From positions 124,001 through 188,000 of the forward strand of contig CBDDIP010000002.1 of assembly GCA_965229005.1 (NCBI GenBank): a DNA stretch of 64,000 bases, in the 5' to 3' direction. Position numbers and translations under genes: made by a program. The notes under the pieces are model-generated. The model searched no databases. It saw nothing but the letters and a program-made list of their open reading frames with translations, and was not told the origin of the DNA. Position 1 is the stretch's first letter; each line of letters opens with the position of its first letter. This document shows, in pieces, positions 7,608 through 16,516 of this stretch. The stretch is from CBDDIP01 sp965229005 (GTDB lineage Bacteria; Actinomycetota; Acidimicrobiia; Acidimicrobiales; Ilumatobacteraceae).

Positions 7608-8149
7608 GCACGCTCTACATCCGCTCCGCTGATCTCGACGTGACTGGAGACGGTCGCAACCTCGAAGGGGTCGCCTTCCGCTGGGAGACGCCGAGCCTCG
7701 TCTCCGACGACGGCGGACGCACGAAGTACCTGGAGGAGTTCGACCGCTCCTCGACGAACCGCACGCTCGGCGCACGGCGACAGCTCTTCGTCGAGCACCA
7801 GCACCTCGATGGCAGCGTCGGCGATGTGCGCTTCGAGCGCAGCCTCGAAGGTCTCGTCTTCCGTGCCCGAGTCAGCGATTCAGAGTGGGCAGGAGAGACG
7901 CTGGAGCGCGTCAACAACGGCGAGCTGCGGGCTGTCTCGGTCGGCTTCTACGGCATGCGCTCCGTCAATCGCATGGACGGCGCGGGCCGACGCGTGACGC
8001 GCCGGACGGAGATCGGCATCCGAGAGTTGTCGCTCGCCCGCACCGGACAGCACGAGGGTGCTGGCGTGCTCGCAGTGCGCAGCGAGGCGCTGTCGCTGTC
8101 CGCCTTCGACGACCGCCGTCGTCGGCTCGCTCTGGGGGTCCGTCGATGA
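7604..8149 (+). CDS. Prohead protease (HK97 family)
   Basis: A 181-aa serine protease that matures the capsid. It has the family's opening strand LEGVAFRWETPS, a catalytic-type His in FVEHQHLDGSVG (about 65-75) and the Ser-containing strand LRAVSVGF (about 107-114) followed by REL-type strands. The order portal, protease, then capsid supports the call. The C-terminal basic tail is probably removed or disordered. It overlaps both neighbours by 4 bases. Confidence 0.88.
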   Translation: MSTLYIRSADLDVTGDGRNLEGVAFRWETPSLVSDDGGRTKYLEEFDRSSTNRTLGARRQLFVEHQHLDGSVGDVRFERSLEGLVFRARVSDSEWAGETLERVNNGELRAVSVGFYGMRSVNRMDGAGRRVTRRTEIGIRELSLARTGQHEGAGVLAVRSEALSLSAFDDRRRRLALGVRR

Positions 8150-8469
8150 GCACCACGACTGCGACTCTCGATCTGCGCGACATCATCCGGGGAGACGACT
8201 GGTCATCGGTAGGAAGGATCACCAACACCGGCACCGCTGCCGCTGAGTTGGTCTGGACTTGGACGGCATCGCTGAAGGACGACCTCGACGAGGACGCTCT
8301 CCTCGATCTGTCCGTCGCCTTCGAGTATCCAACGATCCAGCTCTCGCTGACGGCAGCGCAGACGGCAACCCTCAGCTCGAAGATGTATCGCATCCCGCTC
8401 GTGCTTTGGTTGCCCGGTGTGACGCCGCGTCGATACACGTACGTGATCTTCCGCGTGAGGGCGCTGTGA
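8146..8469 (+). CDS. Phage virion-associated protein, 107 aa
   Basis: A beta-rich small protein. It opens with LRDIIRGDDWSSVG, a pattern seen in phage proteins of the type D-RGDxW followed by strands, and then alternates strand segments (ELVWTWTASL, MYRIPLVLWL, YVIFRVRAL). This resembles a small immunoglobulin-like or BppU-like fold, perhaps a head decoration or fibre-associated protein. Its place between protease and capsid is unusual for a fibre part. Function is not established. Confidence 0.5.
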   Translation: MSTTTATLDLRDIIRGDDWSSVGRITNTGTAAAELVWTWTASLKDDLDEDALLDLSVAFEYPTIQLSLTAAQTATLSSKMYRIPLVLWLPGVTPRRYTYVIFRVRAL

Positions 8470-8633
8470 TCGACTTCGACCTCCAGGTTCGTCAGCCGAG
8501 CGATGTGCTGGATTTCGAGGCACGGGCCGTGAGCCCAGGCGATCAGGACGACAGCTTTCATCTGTTGACCTACATCGGCGATCCGCACTGGAGCTGGCAC
8601 ATCGACGTTGACGATCGGATCATCGTTCCGTAA
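8466..8633 (+). CDS. Small hypothetical phage protein, 55 aa
   Basis: Starts at GTG in a GTGA overlap with the preceding gene and shares its strand-rich, acidic composition (for example SWHIDVDDRIIVP at the end). It may form a pair with the upstream 107-aa protein. No family recognised. Confidence 0.45.
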   Translation: MIDFDLQVRQPSDVLDFEARAVSPGDQDDSFHLLTYIGDPHWSWHIDVDDRIIVP

Positions 8634-8658
8634 CATGGGTAGCGCGTCGCAATAGCGA

Positions 8659-8749
8659 TGCCCGTCCCGGCCCGCTCGGAGCGGCGAACAACCACACGAG
8701 GCACTGCCCGTCCCGGAGTTCGCCAGCCACCACCGGAGAGCCACACGAG
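8659..8749. repeat. Paired short repeats before the capsid gene
   Basis: The 143-base gap before the capsid gene holds TGCCCGTCCCGG twice (8659-8670, 8705-8716) and CCACACGAG twice (8692-8700, 8741-8749). It is the longest gap in the structural module and the likely place of a promoter or mRNA leader that raises capsid output. Confidence 0.5.
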
Positions 8750-8776
8750 TGAATCCAAACCTTGTGAGGTACCACC

Positions 8777-9997
8777 GTGGGAACGCCCATGCTGGAGGCG
8801 CTGCTCCAGCGCTCCGCCGAAGTGACCGACGCGATCGAGACCCTGGAGGCGAAGATCGTCGCCGAAGGTCGCTCCGACGCGATGACCCCCGAAGAGCAGC
8901 ACGACTTGGATGCGCTCTACGCCCGAGCCGAGCAGATGAAGCCCGAGCTGCTGAAGGCCAGCGAGCGCGCCGATCTGGTCAACGCTGGCACCACCGTGAC
9001 GGCGAAGTACGCCCGCACCAGTCTCGCCACACGCTCCACTCCAACCCGCCCCACCGCAGAACAGCCCGGCGCAGAGCCGACGACGGCTGGCGAGTGGATG
9101 GCGCTGCGTGTCCGTGCCATCGCCTCACGCTCGATGGAGAACGAGGTGTTGCCGCCCGATCCTGAGGCGGTCGAGCTGTTCAAGCGTGCGCTCGACACGA
9201 TGACCACGGCAGAGACGGGCGGCGCTCTGCCGGTGCCGATCCTCGGCCCGGTGATCAAGTTCCACGACAGCTCGCGCCCCGTGTGGAACAGCTTCACGTC
9301 GCGGCCGATGCCGACTAGCGGCAAGACGTTCACTCGTCCCCGCGTCACGCAGCGTGTCACCGTTGGCGCTCAGTCGTCGGAGTTGGCGGAGATCTCCAGC
9401 CAGAACATGGCGTTGACCGGCGACACCGTGACGAAGGCGACGTACGCGGGCGGTCTTCGCATCTCGGAGCAGGATCTCGACTGGACCGATCCGGCGATGC
9501 TTCAGCTCGTCATCGAGGACTTCGTCGAGGTCTACGCCGAGGCAACCGAAGCCGTCGCTTGCGCCAAGATCGTCGCGCTGGCGACGACCACCGCCGACTG
9601 GGTGGCCACCAACATCGGGACGATCATCGGCTCGATCACGGCGGGCATCACCTCGGTCTACGGCACGGCAAAGAAGATGCCCGACACCGTGTGGCTGAGC
9701 CTCGACGAGTACCTGTCGCTGGCGGGCACCACGAACAGCACGACCAACGTGTCGGCGTTGGCGCTCGTTCGGCAAACCCTCGCTGAGGCCGAGACCCCGA
9801 TGAAGTTCGTAGTGGGTCCGCAGCTCGCCGCTGACACCCGCATCGTCGGCGTCAGCTCACTCGTCGAGAGCTACGAGCATGTCAAGGGCCTGCTCTCGGC
9901 TCCCGTCGTGTCGAACCTGGGCGTCGACATTGCCTACCGCGGCTACGCGGCGACGTACGGCCGCGCCGAGGGCTTCTGCAAGCTCGTCGTTCCCTGA
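8777..9997 (+). CDS. Major capsid protein (HK97 fold)
   Basis: A 406-aa capsid precursor. The N-terminal 100 residues are charged and helical (delta/scaffold domain, about 5-75), followed by the HK97-fold domain with E-loop and spine-helix signatures. Recognisable stretches are PVPILGPVIKF (about 151-161), SGKTFTRPRV and GGLRISEQDLDW (about 226-237). The C-terminal GYAATYGRAEGFCKLVVP is a typical end. I chose GTG because GAGG lies about 9 bases upstream; Met5 is an alternative. The preceding protease should cleave after the delta domain. Confidence 0.92.
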   Translation: MGTPMLEALLQRSAEVTDAIETLEAKIVAEGRSDAMTPEEQHDLDALYARAEQMKPELLKASERADLVNAGTTVTAKYARTSLATRSTPTRPTAEQPGAEPTTAGEWMALRVRAIASRSMENEVLPPDPEAVELFKRALDTMTTAETGGALPVPILGPVIKFHDSSRPVWNSFTSRPMPTSGKTFTRPRVTQRVTVGAQSSELAEISSQNMALTGDTVTKATYAGGLRISEQDLDWTDPAMLQLVIEDFVEVYAEATEAVACAKIVALATTTADWVATNIGTIIGSITAGITSVYGTAKKMPDTVWLSLDEYLSLAGTTNSTTNVSALALVRQTLAEAETPMKFVVGPQLAADTRIVGVSSLVESYEHVKGLLSAPVVSNLGVDIAYRGYAATYGRAEGFCKLVVP

Positions 9998-10003
9998 GCC
10001 CTG

Positions 10004-10309
10004 ATGGCCCTGCTCGATGATCTCCGGTCGTGGCTGAAGTTCGCCGACGACGAGACCGACGCCGATGCGCTGCTGACCCAGTGCCTCGACGCAACGGTCG
10101 CTCACGTCGAGTCCGTGTGCGCGCTTCCGAGCACGTATACGGCCGACGTGACGACGGCGATCGTCATGCAGGCGGCTGCTCTGTTCAAGCGTCGGGAGAC
10201 GCCTGAGGGCATCGCAGCGTTCAGCGACTTCGGAGCATCGAGGGTGACGAAGCTCGACCCTGATGTCGAGCGGCTGCTCGCTCCCTACCGAAAGTTCAGC
10301 TTCTCCTGA
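10004..10309 (+). CDS. Head-tail connector (gp6-like)
   Basis: A 101-aa, mostly helical protein that follows the capsid gene by 6 bases. It opens with LLDDLRSWLKF and continues DADALLTQCLDATVAHVES, the pattern of the HK97 gp6 / phage connector adaptor family that docks under the portal. Tail-proximal genes follow in the same direction. Confidence 0.75.
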   Translation: MALLDDLRSWLKFADDETDADALLTQCLDATVAHVESVCALPSTYTADVTTAIVMQAAALFKRRETPEGIAAFSDFGASRVTKLDPDVERLLAPYRKFSFS

Positions 10310-10692
10310 TGGACCTGAACGCGTCGAACGACGCGCTCGCAGCGGCGCTGAAGGGCAAGGGCCTGACGCCCTACGCACAGATCGGCATGGCGGAGACCCT
10401 GCCGTGCGCTGTTGTCATGTTCCCGTCGAACATCAACTACTTCGAGACCGGCACACGGGCTCGCATCACTCAGTCCATCACCATCGCAGTGAGCCTCGCA
10501 AAGGGCTACGAGAAGGGCGCTCGGGAGCTGGCGAAGTTCGTCAGCAACCACGGAGCCAGTGACGACCTCATCAAGGCGCTGCACAGCATCCCCGGCACTC
10601 TCGTGCGCTCGACGACCGAGCCCCGCGAGATCGCAGTCGGAGCGGGCACCGCGCTCGCAATCGACCTCAACGTCGAGCTTTCCCGTACCTGA
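10309..10692 (+). CDS. Probable tail terminator or head-closure protein
   Basis: A 127-aa protein overlapping the connector stop by 1 base (TGATG). Strand-helix pattern and position (connector, this gene, tail tube) fit the tail-completion or tail-terminator slot of siphoviruses. The sequence alone is not diagnostic. Notable segments are LPCAVVMFPSNINYFE (about 31-46) and the final ALAIDLNVEL strand. Confidence 0.55.
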   Translation: MDLNASNDALAAALKGKGLTPYAQIGMAETLPCAVVMFPSNINYFETGTRARITQSITIAVSLAKGYEKGARELAKFVSNHGASDDLIKALHSIPGTLVRSTTEPREIAVGAGTALAIDLNVELSRT

Positions 10693-10709
10693 CCCAGGAG
10701 GTCAACACC

Positions 10710-11159
10710 ATGAGTTCCACCCCGCAGCTCAAGGGTGACGTGCAGTTCACCACCGTGACCGCTGGCGTCATCGACGACGACGACTACGTCTCGTTCAAGA
10801 ACGAGATCGCCAAGGCCGTCTTCAAGCGAGTCTTCGACACCGTGACCCGTCCGGCAACCTTCGGCACCGGCACGAAGACGACCAGCGCAGGCGCTGGCGA
10901 CTTCACCTTCGAGTTCGACTTCCTCCACGACGAGGCCGACTCCGTGGGCCTGCACGACTTCCTCTGGGACAACGCAGGCAAGGACGTGGCCGTCCGCGCT
11001 GCGTACCGCGAGGGTGCCGTCTCGGCGACGAACCCATCGTTCGAGGGCATCATCTCCGTGGTCGGTCTCGACACGGGCGGCACGGTCGGCGAGTGGAAGG
11101 CGCAGTCGCAGACCTACCCCGCACGCAACGTCGTCAAGGGCGTTGCCGCCTGGACCTGA
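10710..11159 (+). CDS. Major tail tube protein
   Basis: A 149-aa beta-rich protein with a good AGGAGG 11 bases before its ATG. Position, length and strand alternation (DFTFEFDFLHDEADS, GIISVVGLDTGG) fit the tail tube subunit, which stacks in hexameric rings along the tail. It is placed before the gp10-like gene, which differs from the commonest order but is seen in actinophages. A minor tail subunit is the alternative. Confidence 0.6.
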   Translation: MSSTPQLKGDVQFTTVTAGVIDDDDYVSFKNEIAKAVFKRVFDTVTRPATFGTGTKTTSAGAGDFTFEFDFLHDEADSVGLHDFLWDNAGKDVAVRAAYREGAVSATNPSFEGIISVVGLDTGGTVGEWKAQSQTYPARNVVKGVAAWT

Positions 11160-11166
11160 TGACCTG

Positions 11167-11637
11167 ATGGCCACGTCCGCCGCCGACATGTCGGCTCGCA
11201 TCCTCAAGGCTGCCAAGGCCATCGAGAGTGCGCAGCGCGACGCCGTGACGGCGGCAGGGGTGGTCATGAAGTCGTACCTGCTCGACGCAGCGGAGCAGCA
11301 CGCGGGAACCGACCGACGCATGCGGAACGTCGGCACCAAGGGGGCGGCGCTCGGCGCTGGATTCGACGTGAAGGGCACCACGAAGCCTGTCGCGTTGATG
11401 AAGGCCCGAGGCCCTTGGGCGCTCCGAGAGAAGGACGTACCGGCGCACTCGATCGGCCCGCGACGGCGAGGCGGCAAGTTGGCCGTCTCGATCGGCGAGG
11501 ACGCCTACGCCCGTGTGCATCACCCCGGCACGAAGGGCGTCAGCCGCTGGGCTCCAGCGAGGGAACGAGGGCACCCGGCCACCGTGGCCGTGCTCAAGAA
11601 GAAGAACATCGACGCCATCGGAAAGGTCTTCGGATGA
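11167..11637 (+). CDS. HK97 gp10-like head-tail joining protein
   Basis: A 156-aa basic protein. The helical N-terminus (about 5-40, including AADMSARILKAAKAIES) and the later HHPGTKGVSRW segment (about 117-127) resemble the HK97 gp10 / minor tail family, where a Gly-Thr-Lys loop follows a YARVHHPG strand. It probably closes the head-tail interface. It ends in an ATGA overlap with the next gene. Confidence 0.65.
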   Translation: MATSAADMSARILKAAKAIESAQRDAVTAAGVVMKSYLLDAAEQHAGTDRRMRNVGTKGAALGAGFDVKGTTKPVALMKARGPWALREKDVPAHSIGPRRRGGKLAVSIGEDAYARVHHPGTKGVSRWAPARERGHPATVAVLKKKNIDAIGKVFG

Positions 11638-11942
11638 ACCTCACCTACAAGGGCCACACCTACCTGAACAGCGAGTTCACGACCGCTCAGGCGATCGCTG
11701 TGGCCAAGCTCGTGGGCGTGCCGTCCTGGGATGGCATCGACTTCGACAGCGGGCCTGAGGCGCTGTCTGCGTGGCTCGTCGTGCTCGACGCTGGCCGCAC
11801 CGGTCGGACGCTCGAAGCCGTCGCCGAGGAGGTCTACGCGCTCCCGCTCGGCGAGCTGATCAAGTGCCTGACCCCGGCGACGAAGACCGCTCCGACCCCG
11901 AAGCCGAAGGCCACCAAGCGCACGACGCCGAAGAGGCGGTAA
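11634..11942 (+). CDS. Tail assembly chaperone
   Basis: A 102-aa protein just before the tape measure gene, the standard place of the chaperone that coats the tape measure during tail assembly. The first 80 residues are alpha/beta; the last 20 are Pro/Lys/Thr-rich and disordered. Many phages make a longer form by ribosomal slippage into a second frame. Here the tape measure starts 3 bases after the stop and no room for a separate extension frame is seen. Translation is coupled to the gp10-like gene by ATGA. Confidence 0.6.
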   Translation: MNLTYKGHTYLNSEFTTAQAIAVAKLVGVPSWDGIDFDSGPEALSAWLVVLDAGRTGRTLEAVAEEVYALPLGELIKCLTPATKTAPTPKPKATKRTTPKRR

Positions 11943-11945
11943 CCC

Positions 11946-13961
11946 ATGCTCGGAGGTCTGGGCGACCGCCTCAACTTCCTCATCACGGCTGATCCCGACA
12001 ACGCCATCAAGGCGTTCCAGAAGACCTCTCGTTCAGCGGACAAGGACCTCGGCAACGCAGAGTCACGCGTCGACAAGCTCGGCAACCGACTGACCGCGTT
12101 CGGCACTGGCGCGCTCGCAGCAGCGGGCATCGCTGGCGCTGGCCTGTTCAAGCTCGGAGGCAACTTCCAAGACCTCGCCATCAAGGCGGGCAAGTTCTCC
12201 GACGCGACCGGCATCAGTGTGCAGGATGCCTCGCGCTGGATCGAGGTCAGCGACGACATGGGCATCAGCGCCGAGACCGTGCAAACGGCAATCGGCAAGC
12301 TGCTCAAGGCCGTCGACCCGAAGGTGTTCAAAGACCTCGGCGTGCAGATCGCCTACACCAAGGATGGGCTCGTCGACTCGCAGGGCACGTTCCTGAACGC
12401 CGTCGATGCCATCAACAACACCGCCGACGCAAGCAAGCGTGCTCAGCTCGCCAGCGACCTCTTCGGCCGCGGCTGGCAAGGCATGAGTGAGCTGATTCGC
12501 ACGGGCTCGCCCGAGCTGAAGAAGGCGCTCGCCAGCGTCAGCGATCAGAAGGTCATCGATCCCGATGAGCTGGCTCGTGCGAAGGACTACCGCGCCGACC
12601 TCGATGCGCTGAAGGACGCAGCCGACGATCTCGGGCTGGCGATCGGCAAGGGCGTGACGCCGATCATCGGCGGGCTTTCCAAGGTCGTCGCTACGGGCGT
12701 CGAGTGGATCGCCAAGCTCGATGAGGTTTCGTCAGGCGCGGCGGGCGGGATGCTCGCTGGAGGCACAGCAGCGCTCGGCATGGCGGGCGCTGTGTCGACC
12801 GTCGTCGGGCAGGCGATCAAGATGAAGGCCCGCTTCACCGACGCCGAAGGCGGGCTGACGAAGATGGGCAAGGTCGGCGTCGGCGTCATGGGCGCTGTCG
12901 GTCTGGCCACCATCGCCGCATCGGCACACGCCGCGGAGATGGCCAAGCACACGGCGAAGATGAACGAGGCGTTCGCCGAGATGTCTCGCGTCGCCGACGA
13001 TGAGGTGATCGCCCAGTTCGCTCGCGCCGTGACGAGCGGAGTGCTCGCAGGCAAAGACCTGAACGGCGTCATGAAGGAGCTGGCGACCAACAACCTCGAA
13101 GGTGCCAAGCGGCTGCGCGACACCTATCAGGCCCAGGTCGACGCGAACGGCGCTACCGGTGAGCAACGCAAACAGCTCGACGCGCTGAACGAGGCCATCA
13201 CCAAGGAGGACGCGGCACGGGCACAAGCCAGCAAGACCACCGCTGACTACGCCGAGAGCACCGACGTGGCCACGGCTGCACAGATCGCAGCGAGGACGGC
13301 AACCGAGGCGCTGGCCGACTCGCAGGCCCGCTCGAAGAAGCTCGCCGAACAGCAGGAGCGAGCCTGGGACAACCTCTTCGACACGCTCAGCCACAGCAAC
13401 GACCTCATCGATCTCGCTGACGGCTTCGACGACATGAAGGTCAAGGCCCAGGAGGCATGGGACGCAGCCGCCTCGGGCGCTGCCGACGCCACACAGAAGG
13501 GCCGCGACTACGAGCGGTCGGTCAACGACCAGAAAGCAGCCGTCGCCACGTACGCGCAAGAAGTGCTGAAGCTCCCGGTCTCCCGCACCACGCAGTTCCT
13601 GGCGCTCCTCGACAAGGGCGCTTTCGACGAGGTGCAGCGACAGCTCAACATCCTCACAGCGAACCGCACGATGGAACTGTCCATCATCGCCAAAGGCGGC
13701 AGCGGCTTCACCGACTACAACGGCAAGAAGGCCAGCGGCGGCTACGGCAGCGGGCGCACACTCGTCGGCGAGAACGGACCCGAGGTCGTCGACCTTCCGG
13801 ACGGCAGCTACGTCAACCCGGCAGGGGAGAGCCGCAACATGCTCGGCGGTACGACCTACGTCGACCGCTCGACGCATAACTACAACCTGCCGCCATCGGT
13901 CGACGTGCGATCGCTCCAGCGGGCTCAGCGTGAGCAGGAGCGCCGCGGGGTGGGCCGATGA
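11946..13961 (+). CDS. Tape measure protein (short)
   Basis: A 671-aa tail length protein. The N-terminal coiled coil is rich in Lys/Ala (about 15-60). A hydrophobic Ala/Gly segment ALAAAGIAGAGLFKLGG follows (about 55-71), and further Ala/Gly-rich hydrophobic runs are at about 260-330. Long helices fill the middle. The C-terminus has GENGPEVVDLPDGSYVNP, a motif common at tape measure ends. At about 1.5 angstrom per residue it implies a tail near 100 nm. It overlaps the next gene by 4 bases. Confidence 0.88.
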   Translation: MLGGLGDRLNFLITADPDNAIKAFQKTSRSADKDLGNAESRVDKLGNRLTAFGTGALAAAGIAGAGLFKLGGNFQDLAIKAGKFSDATGISVQDASRWIEVSDDMGISAETVQTAIGKLLKAVDPKVFKDLGVQIAYTKDGLVDSQGTFLNAVDAINNTADASKRAQLASDLFGRGWQGMSELIRTGSPELKKALASVSDQKVIDPDELARAKDYRADLDALKDAADDLGLAIGKGVTPIIGGLSKVVATGVEWIAKLDEVSSGAAGGMLAGGTAALGMAGAVSTVVGQAIKMKARFTDAEGGLTKMGKVGVGVMGAVGLATIAASAHAAEMAKHTAKMNEAFAEMSRVADDEVIAQFARAVTSGVLAGKDLNGVMKELATNNLEGAKRLRDTYQAQVDANGATGEQRKQLDALNEAITKEDAARAQASKTTADYAESTDVATAAQIAARTATEALADSQARSKKLAEQQERAWDNLFDTLSHSNDLIDLADGFDDMKVKAQEAWDAAASGAADATQKGRDYERSVNDQKAAVATYAQEVLKLPVSRTTQFLALLDKGAFDEVQRQLNILTANRTMELSIIAKGGSGFTDYNGKKASGGYGSGRTLVGENGPEVVDLPDGSYVNPAGESRNMLGGTTYVDRSTHNYNLPPSVDVRSLQRAQREQERRGVGR

Positions 13962-15172
13962 CGACATTCTCCGAGCTGATCGAGATCGAGCCCGCACCGA
14001 GCGACGGTCACCCAATGGGCTGGCTTGCTGACCCTGATGGTCGCTTCGTCGTGCAGATCGCCACGGCGGGCGCTGGCTCCGTGCTCGGCGACCCGCTGCC
14101 GCTGATCCTCAGCTCGCTCCAGTGGCAAGACGTAACCGATGACGTGCGCGGGCTCAAGATCGAGCGAGGCGGCGACGCTGGACAACGCGCCGACACGGGC
14201 AGGCTCGACCTCCAGCTCGCCAACCAAGACCGTCAGTACAGCCCGCTCGTGTCGACGTACTACGGCCCAGGTTCGCTCGTGCGCGTCTGGGCGCGTGGCA
14301 GCCAGTTCGTCGGCATCACCAAGGCGTGGAACGAAGAGACGGACGGGCTCCGTCAAGACCGCTGGGTCGACATCACCGCGTGGGAGCCGATCTTCTTGCT
14401 GAAGGCGATCAACAACCCGGCGCTCAGCCCGATCGGCGCGGGGGAGACGTTCGCCTTCCGCGTCAACCGGATCTTCACCGCAGCGAACCTTCAGACCCCA
14501 TGGGTCTACGGCGGCACCGCGACCGCCACCTTCCAAGCGACGACCCTCGCCCAGGACCTGCTGACCGAGCTGGACCTCGTGGTCGACTCCGTGGACGGGC
14601 ACGTCTACCCGACCAAGGGCGGCGAGATCATGGCCGTCGCACCACGCGAGTACGGCTTCAAGCTGTGGACTCTCGACGGCGACGACACCGATGGCGTGCC
14701 GTGTGACGCTGACAGCCTCGTCACCGCCAACGATGAGGATCAGCTCCTCTCGGCGGTCTCGCTGGCTCGTGCGGGCGGTTCCGCCTACACGTACACCAAC
14801 TCCGGGATCAGCGGTCGCTACCAGAGCCGCACGACGAAGCGCACCGACCTGATCACGCAGTCCGACGCCGACCTCGACGACGTGGCCGCAGGCATGCTCG
14901 CCCGAGGCCGACAGACCTACCGACCCGTGTCCATCGACCTCACCGCACACGGCGGCAACCCCGACTGCGATCAGGTCTTCGAGTGCCTCGTCGCCATCGA
15001 GCTGAACGACCTCATCGACGTGGCAGGCGATGGCGTGCTGTTCACCGACTACCGAATCTGCCGCGTCGAGCACGCCATAGAGCTGCTCAACCCGAGCGCC
15101 GGAATCGTCTGGCGCTCGACCCTCCACTTCGACGTGACCGAAGAGTCCGACTTCACCCCCTTGGAGCCCTGA
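13958..15172 (+). CDS. Tail protein (distal tail/baseplate hub type)
   Basis: A 404-aa protein placed right after the tape measure, where distal tail and hub proteins lie. It is beta-rich, with LQWQDVTDDVRGLKIERG near the start (about 49-66), RADTGRLDLQLANQD, and a C-terminal strand-rich domain with repeated YR/YT segments. No lysin domain is seen. Assignment rests mainly on position and on resemblance to actinophage minor tail proteins. Confidence 0.65.
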   Translation: MTTFSELIEIEPAPSDGHPMGWLADPDGRFVVQIATAGAGSVLGDPLPLILSSLQWQDVTDDVRGLKIERGGDAGQRADTGRLDLQLANQDRQYSPLVSTYYGPGSLVRVWARGSQFVGITKAWNEETDGLRQDRWVDITAWEPIFLLKAINNPALSPIGAGETFAFRVNRIFTAANLQTPWVYGGTATATFQATTLAQDLLTELDLVVDSVDGHVYPTKGGEIMAVAPREYGFKLWTLDGDDTDGVPCDADSLVTANDEDQLLSAVSLARAGGSAYTYTNSGISGRYQSRTTKRTDLITQSDADLDDVAAGMLARGRQTYRPVSIDLTAHGGNPDCDQVFECLVAIELNDLIDVAGDGVLFTDYRICRVEHAIELLNPSAGIVWRSTLHFDVTEESDFTPLEP

Positions 15173-15846
15173 TGCCTACCTCGTTCCCCTTCAACCTCGG
15201 TCTCATCGATGGGCAAGCCTTCGGCGAGGATCAGCTCGATCTGGTCGAAGCAGCGATCACCGACGTGCACACCGCGCAGGCGACCGACGCCAGCAACATC
15301 AGCGCGCTGTCGGCGACCGTGGGCGGACACACGACGAGCATCGGCACCAACGCGACGAACATCTCGACGCAGCAGGGCCGCATCGACGGGCTCCTCGGCA
15401 GCGGCAACAGCATCTTCCGCTCCGTGATCCTCGGGCGCGTCGGCATCAAGAACATCCTGACGAGCACGCCAACCTCGCTCGACGGCTTCACCGCCGAGAC
15501 CCGAGACGACGGAGCGTTCCACTCGACCGTCACCAACAACGACCGCATCACAGTCCCAGCAGGGCTCGGCGGTCTCTACCTCATCAGCTACCAGATCCGC
15601 TACGCCGCGGGCACGAGCGGCTTCCGCATGGCCTGGGTCGACCTCAACGGCTCAGGCCTTAGCGATCAACGCCTCGCCGAACAAGCGCAGACCTCAGCCA
15701 CCGCTGGCACACTCAGCGGCTTCACCATCTTTCCCCTGGCAGCAGGCGACTACATCCGAGTCATCCTCTATTGCACCGGAGCCGCCATCAACTTCGGCGA
15801 CGGCACCCTCGCCGATCGGTTCAGCGCCGTTCGGCTCTGTGCCTGA
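15172..15846 (+). CDS. Tail fibre with coiled coil and C1q-like tip
   Basis: A 224-aa fibre. Residues about 20-80 repeat T/S-N-I-S patterns (ATDASNISALSATVGGH, TNATNISTQQ) typical of a trimeric coiled coil. Residues about 100-224 look like a C1q/TNF-type jelly roll, with the hallmark order of a strand with F-H-S-T, then ITVPAGLGGLYLISYQIRY and a closing ADRFSAVRLC. Such tips bind the host surface. It is the last rightward gene, starting in a TGATG overlap. Confidence 0.7.
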   Translation: MPTSFPFNLGLIDGQAFGEDQLDLVEAAITDVHTAQATDASNISALSATVGGHTTSIGTNATNISTQQGRIDGLLGSGNSIFRSVILGRVGIKNILTSTPTSLDGFTAETRDDGAFHSTVTNNDRITVPAGLGGLYLISYQIRYAAGTSGFRMAWVDLNGSGLSDQRLAEQAQTSATAGTLSGFTIFPLAAGDYIRVILYCTGAAINFGDGTLADRFSAVRLCA

Positions 15847-15855
15847 CGTTCGTCG

Positions 15856-16275
15856 TCAGACGACGACATCCTCGTTTGTATGCGTCTCCGCTTGAACCAC
15901 GCTGAGGAAGTCGGCGAGCACCGTCGACATCGCCTGTAGCCCCTCGTTGTAGGCCGCTCCCGCGATGATCGCCTGATGCTGGATGAGAACCGTTCGTGCG
16001 GCGATGCTGCCGTGCGTGAACACTGCGTAGGCGGCTCGTTGAACATCGGCTGCGTTCTTCGCCGAGCGCTCGACGGCACGAGTCGCCAGCGCTCCGAGCA
16101 GTGCGTCATACGCGGCCGTGCGAGCGCGCTGCGGGGCCGCAGCCGCTTCAGCTTCCCGCAAGTTCTTTTCGTCGTCGTAGCGCTTGCGTTCGAGCTTGTA
16201 CGACATCACCGTCGGCACGAGGCTTCCGAGCACGCCGATGCCCGCACCGATGAGACCCGCCAATGCAGCATCCAT
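15856..16275 (-). CDS. Small membrane-anchored protein, 139 aa
   Basis: Starts with a hydrophobic segment LAGLIGAGIGVLGSLVPTV (about 5-23), then a charged helix YKLERKRYDDEKNLREAE and an Ala-rich helical remainder. This looks like one membrane anchor with a cytoplasmic coiled coil. It is convergent with the fibre gene, 10 bases after its stop, and close to attR, so a lysogeny-expressed (lysogenic conversion) or holin-like role is possible. The sequence does not decide. Confidence 0.55.
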   Translation of the reverse strand: MDAALAGLIGAGIGVLGSLVPTVMSYKLERKRYDDEKNLREAEAAAAPQRARTAAYDALLGALATRAVERSAKNAADVQRAAYAVFTHGSIAARTVLIQHQAIIAGAAYNEGLQAMSTVLADFLSVVQAETHTNEDVVV

Positions 16276-16351
16276 GACGGCATCTTCGCGCGGCGTAGCG
16301 TTGCGGCTGGGCGGCGCTCCCTCTTTCCGCCGAGAGGTGAGCGTTTGCCCA

Positions 16352-16516
16352 CTATTGGCCGCTGCTGAGGCGGTTGTAGCGCGTGACGATCTCGCCTTCG
16401 AGACGCTCCCTGAGCTTCGTCTGCTCCGATTCTGCGAACCGCGAGGCGACGTTGGGCAGGTGGTCGAGCATGGCGACGAGTTCGGGGAAGGTGAGGTTGC
16501 TGACGAAGGTGCTCAT
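16352..16516 (-). CDS. Small helical protein, 54 aa
   Basis: Short leftward ORF ending in TAG. It encodes a helix-rich peptide (FPELVAMLDHLPNVASRF, then EQTKLRERLEGEIVTRY). Amino acid use is protein-like and the segment lies between two clear borders, but there is no strong ribosome binding site. Function unknown; it may be phage-encoded. Confidence 0.4.
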   Translation of the reverse strand: MSTFVSNLTFPELVAMLDHLPNVASRFAESEQTKLRERLEGEIVTRYNRLSSGQ

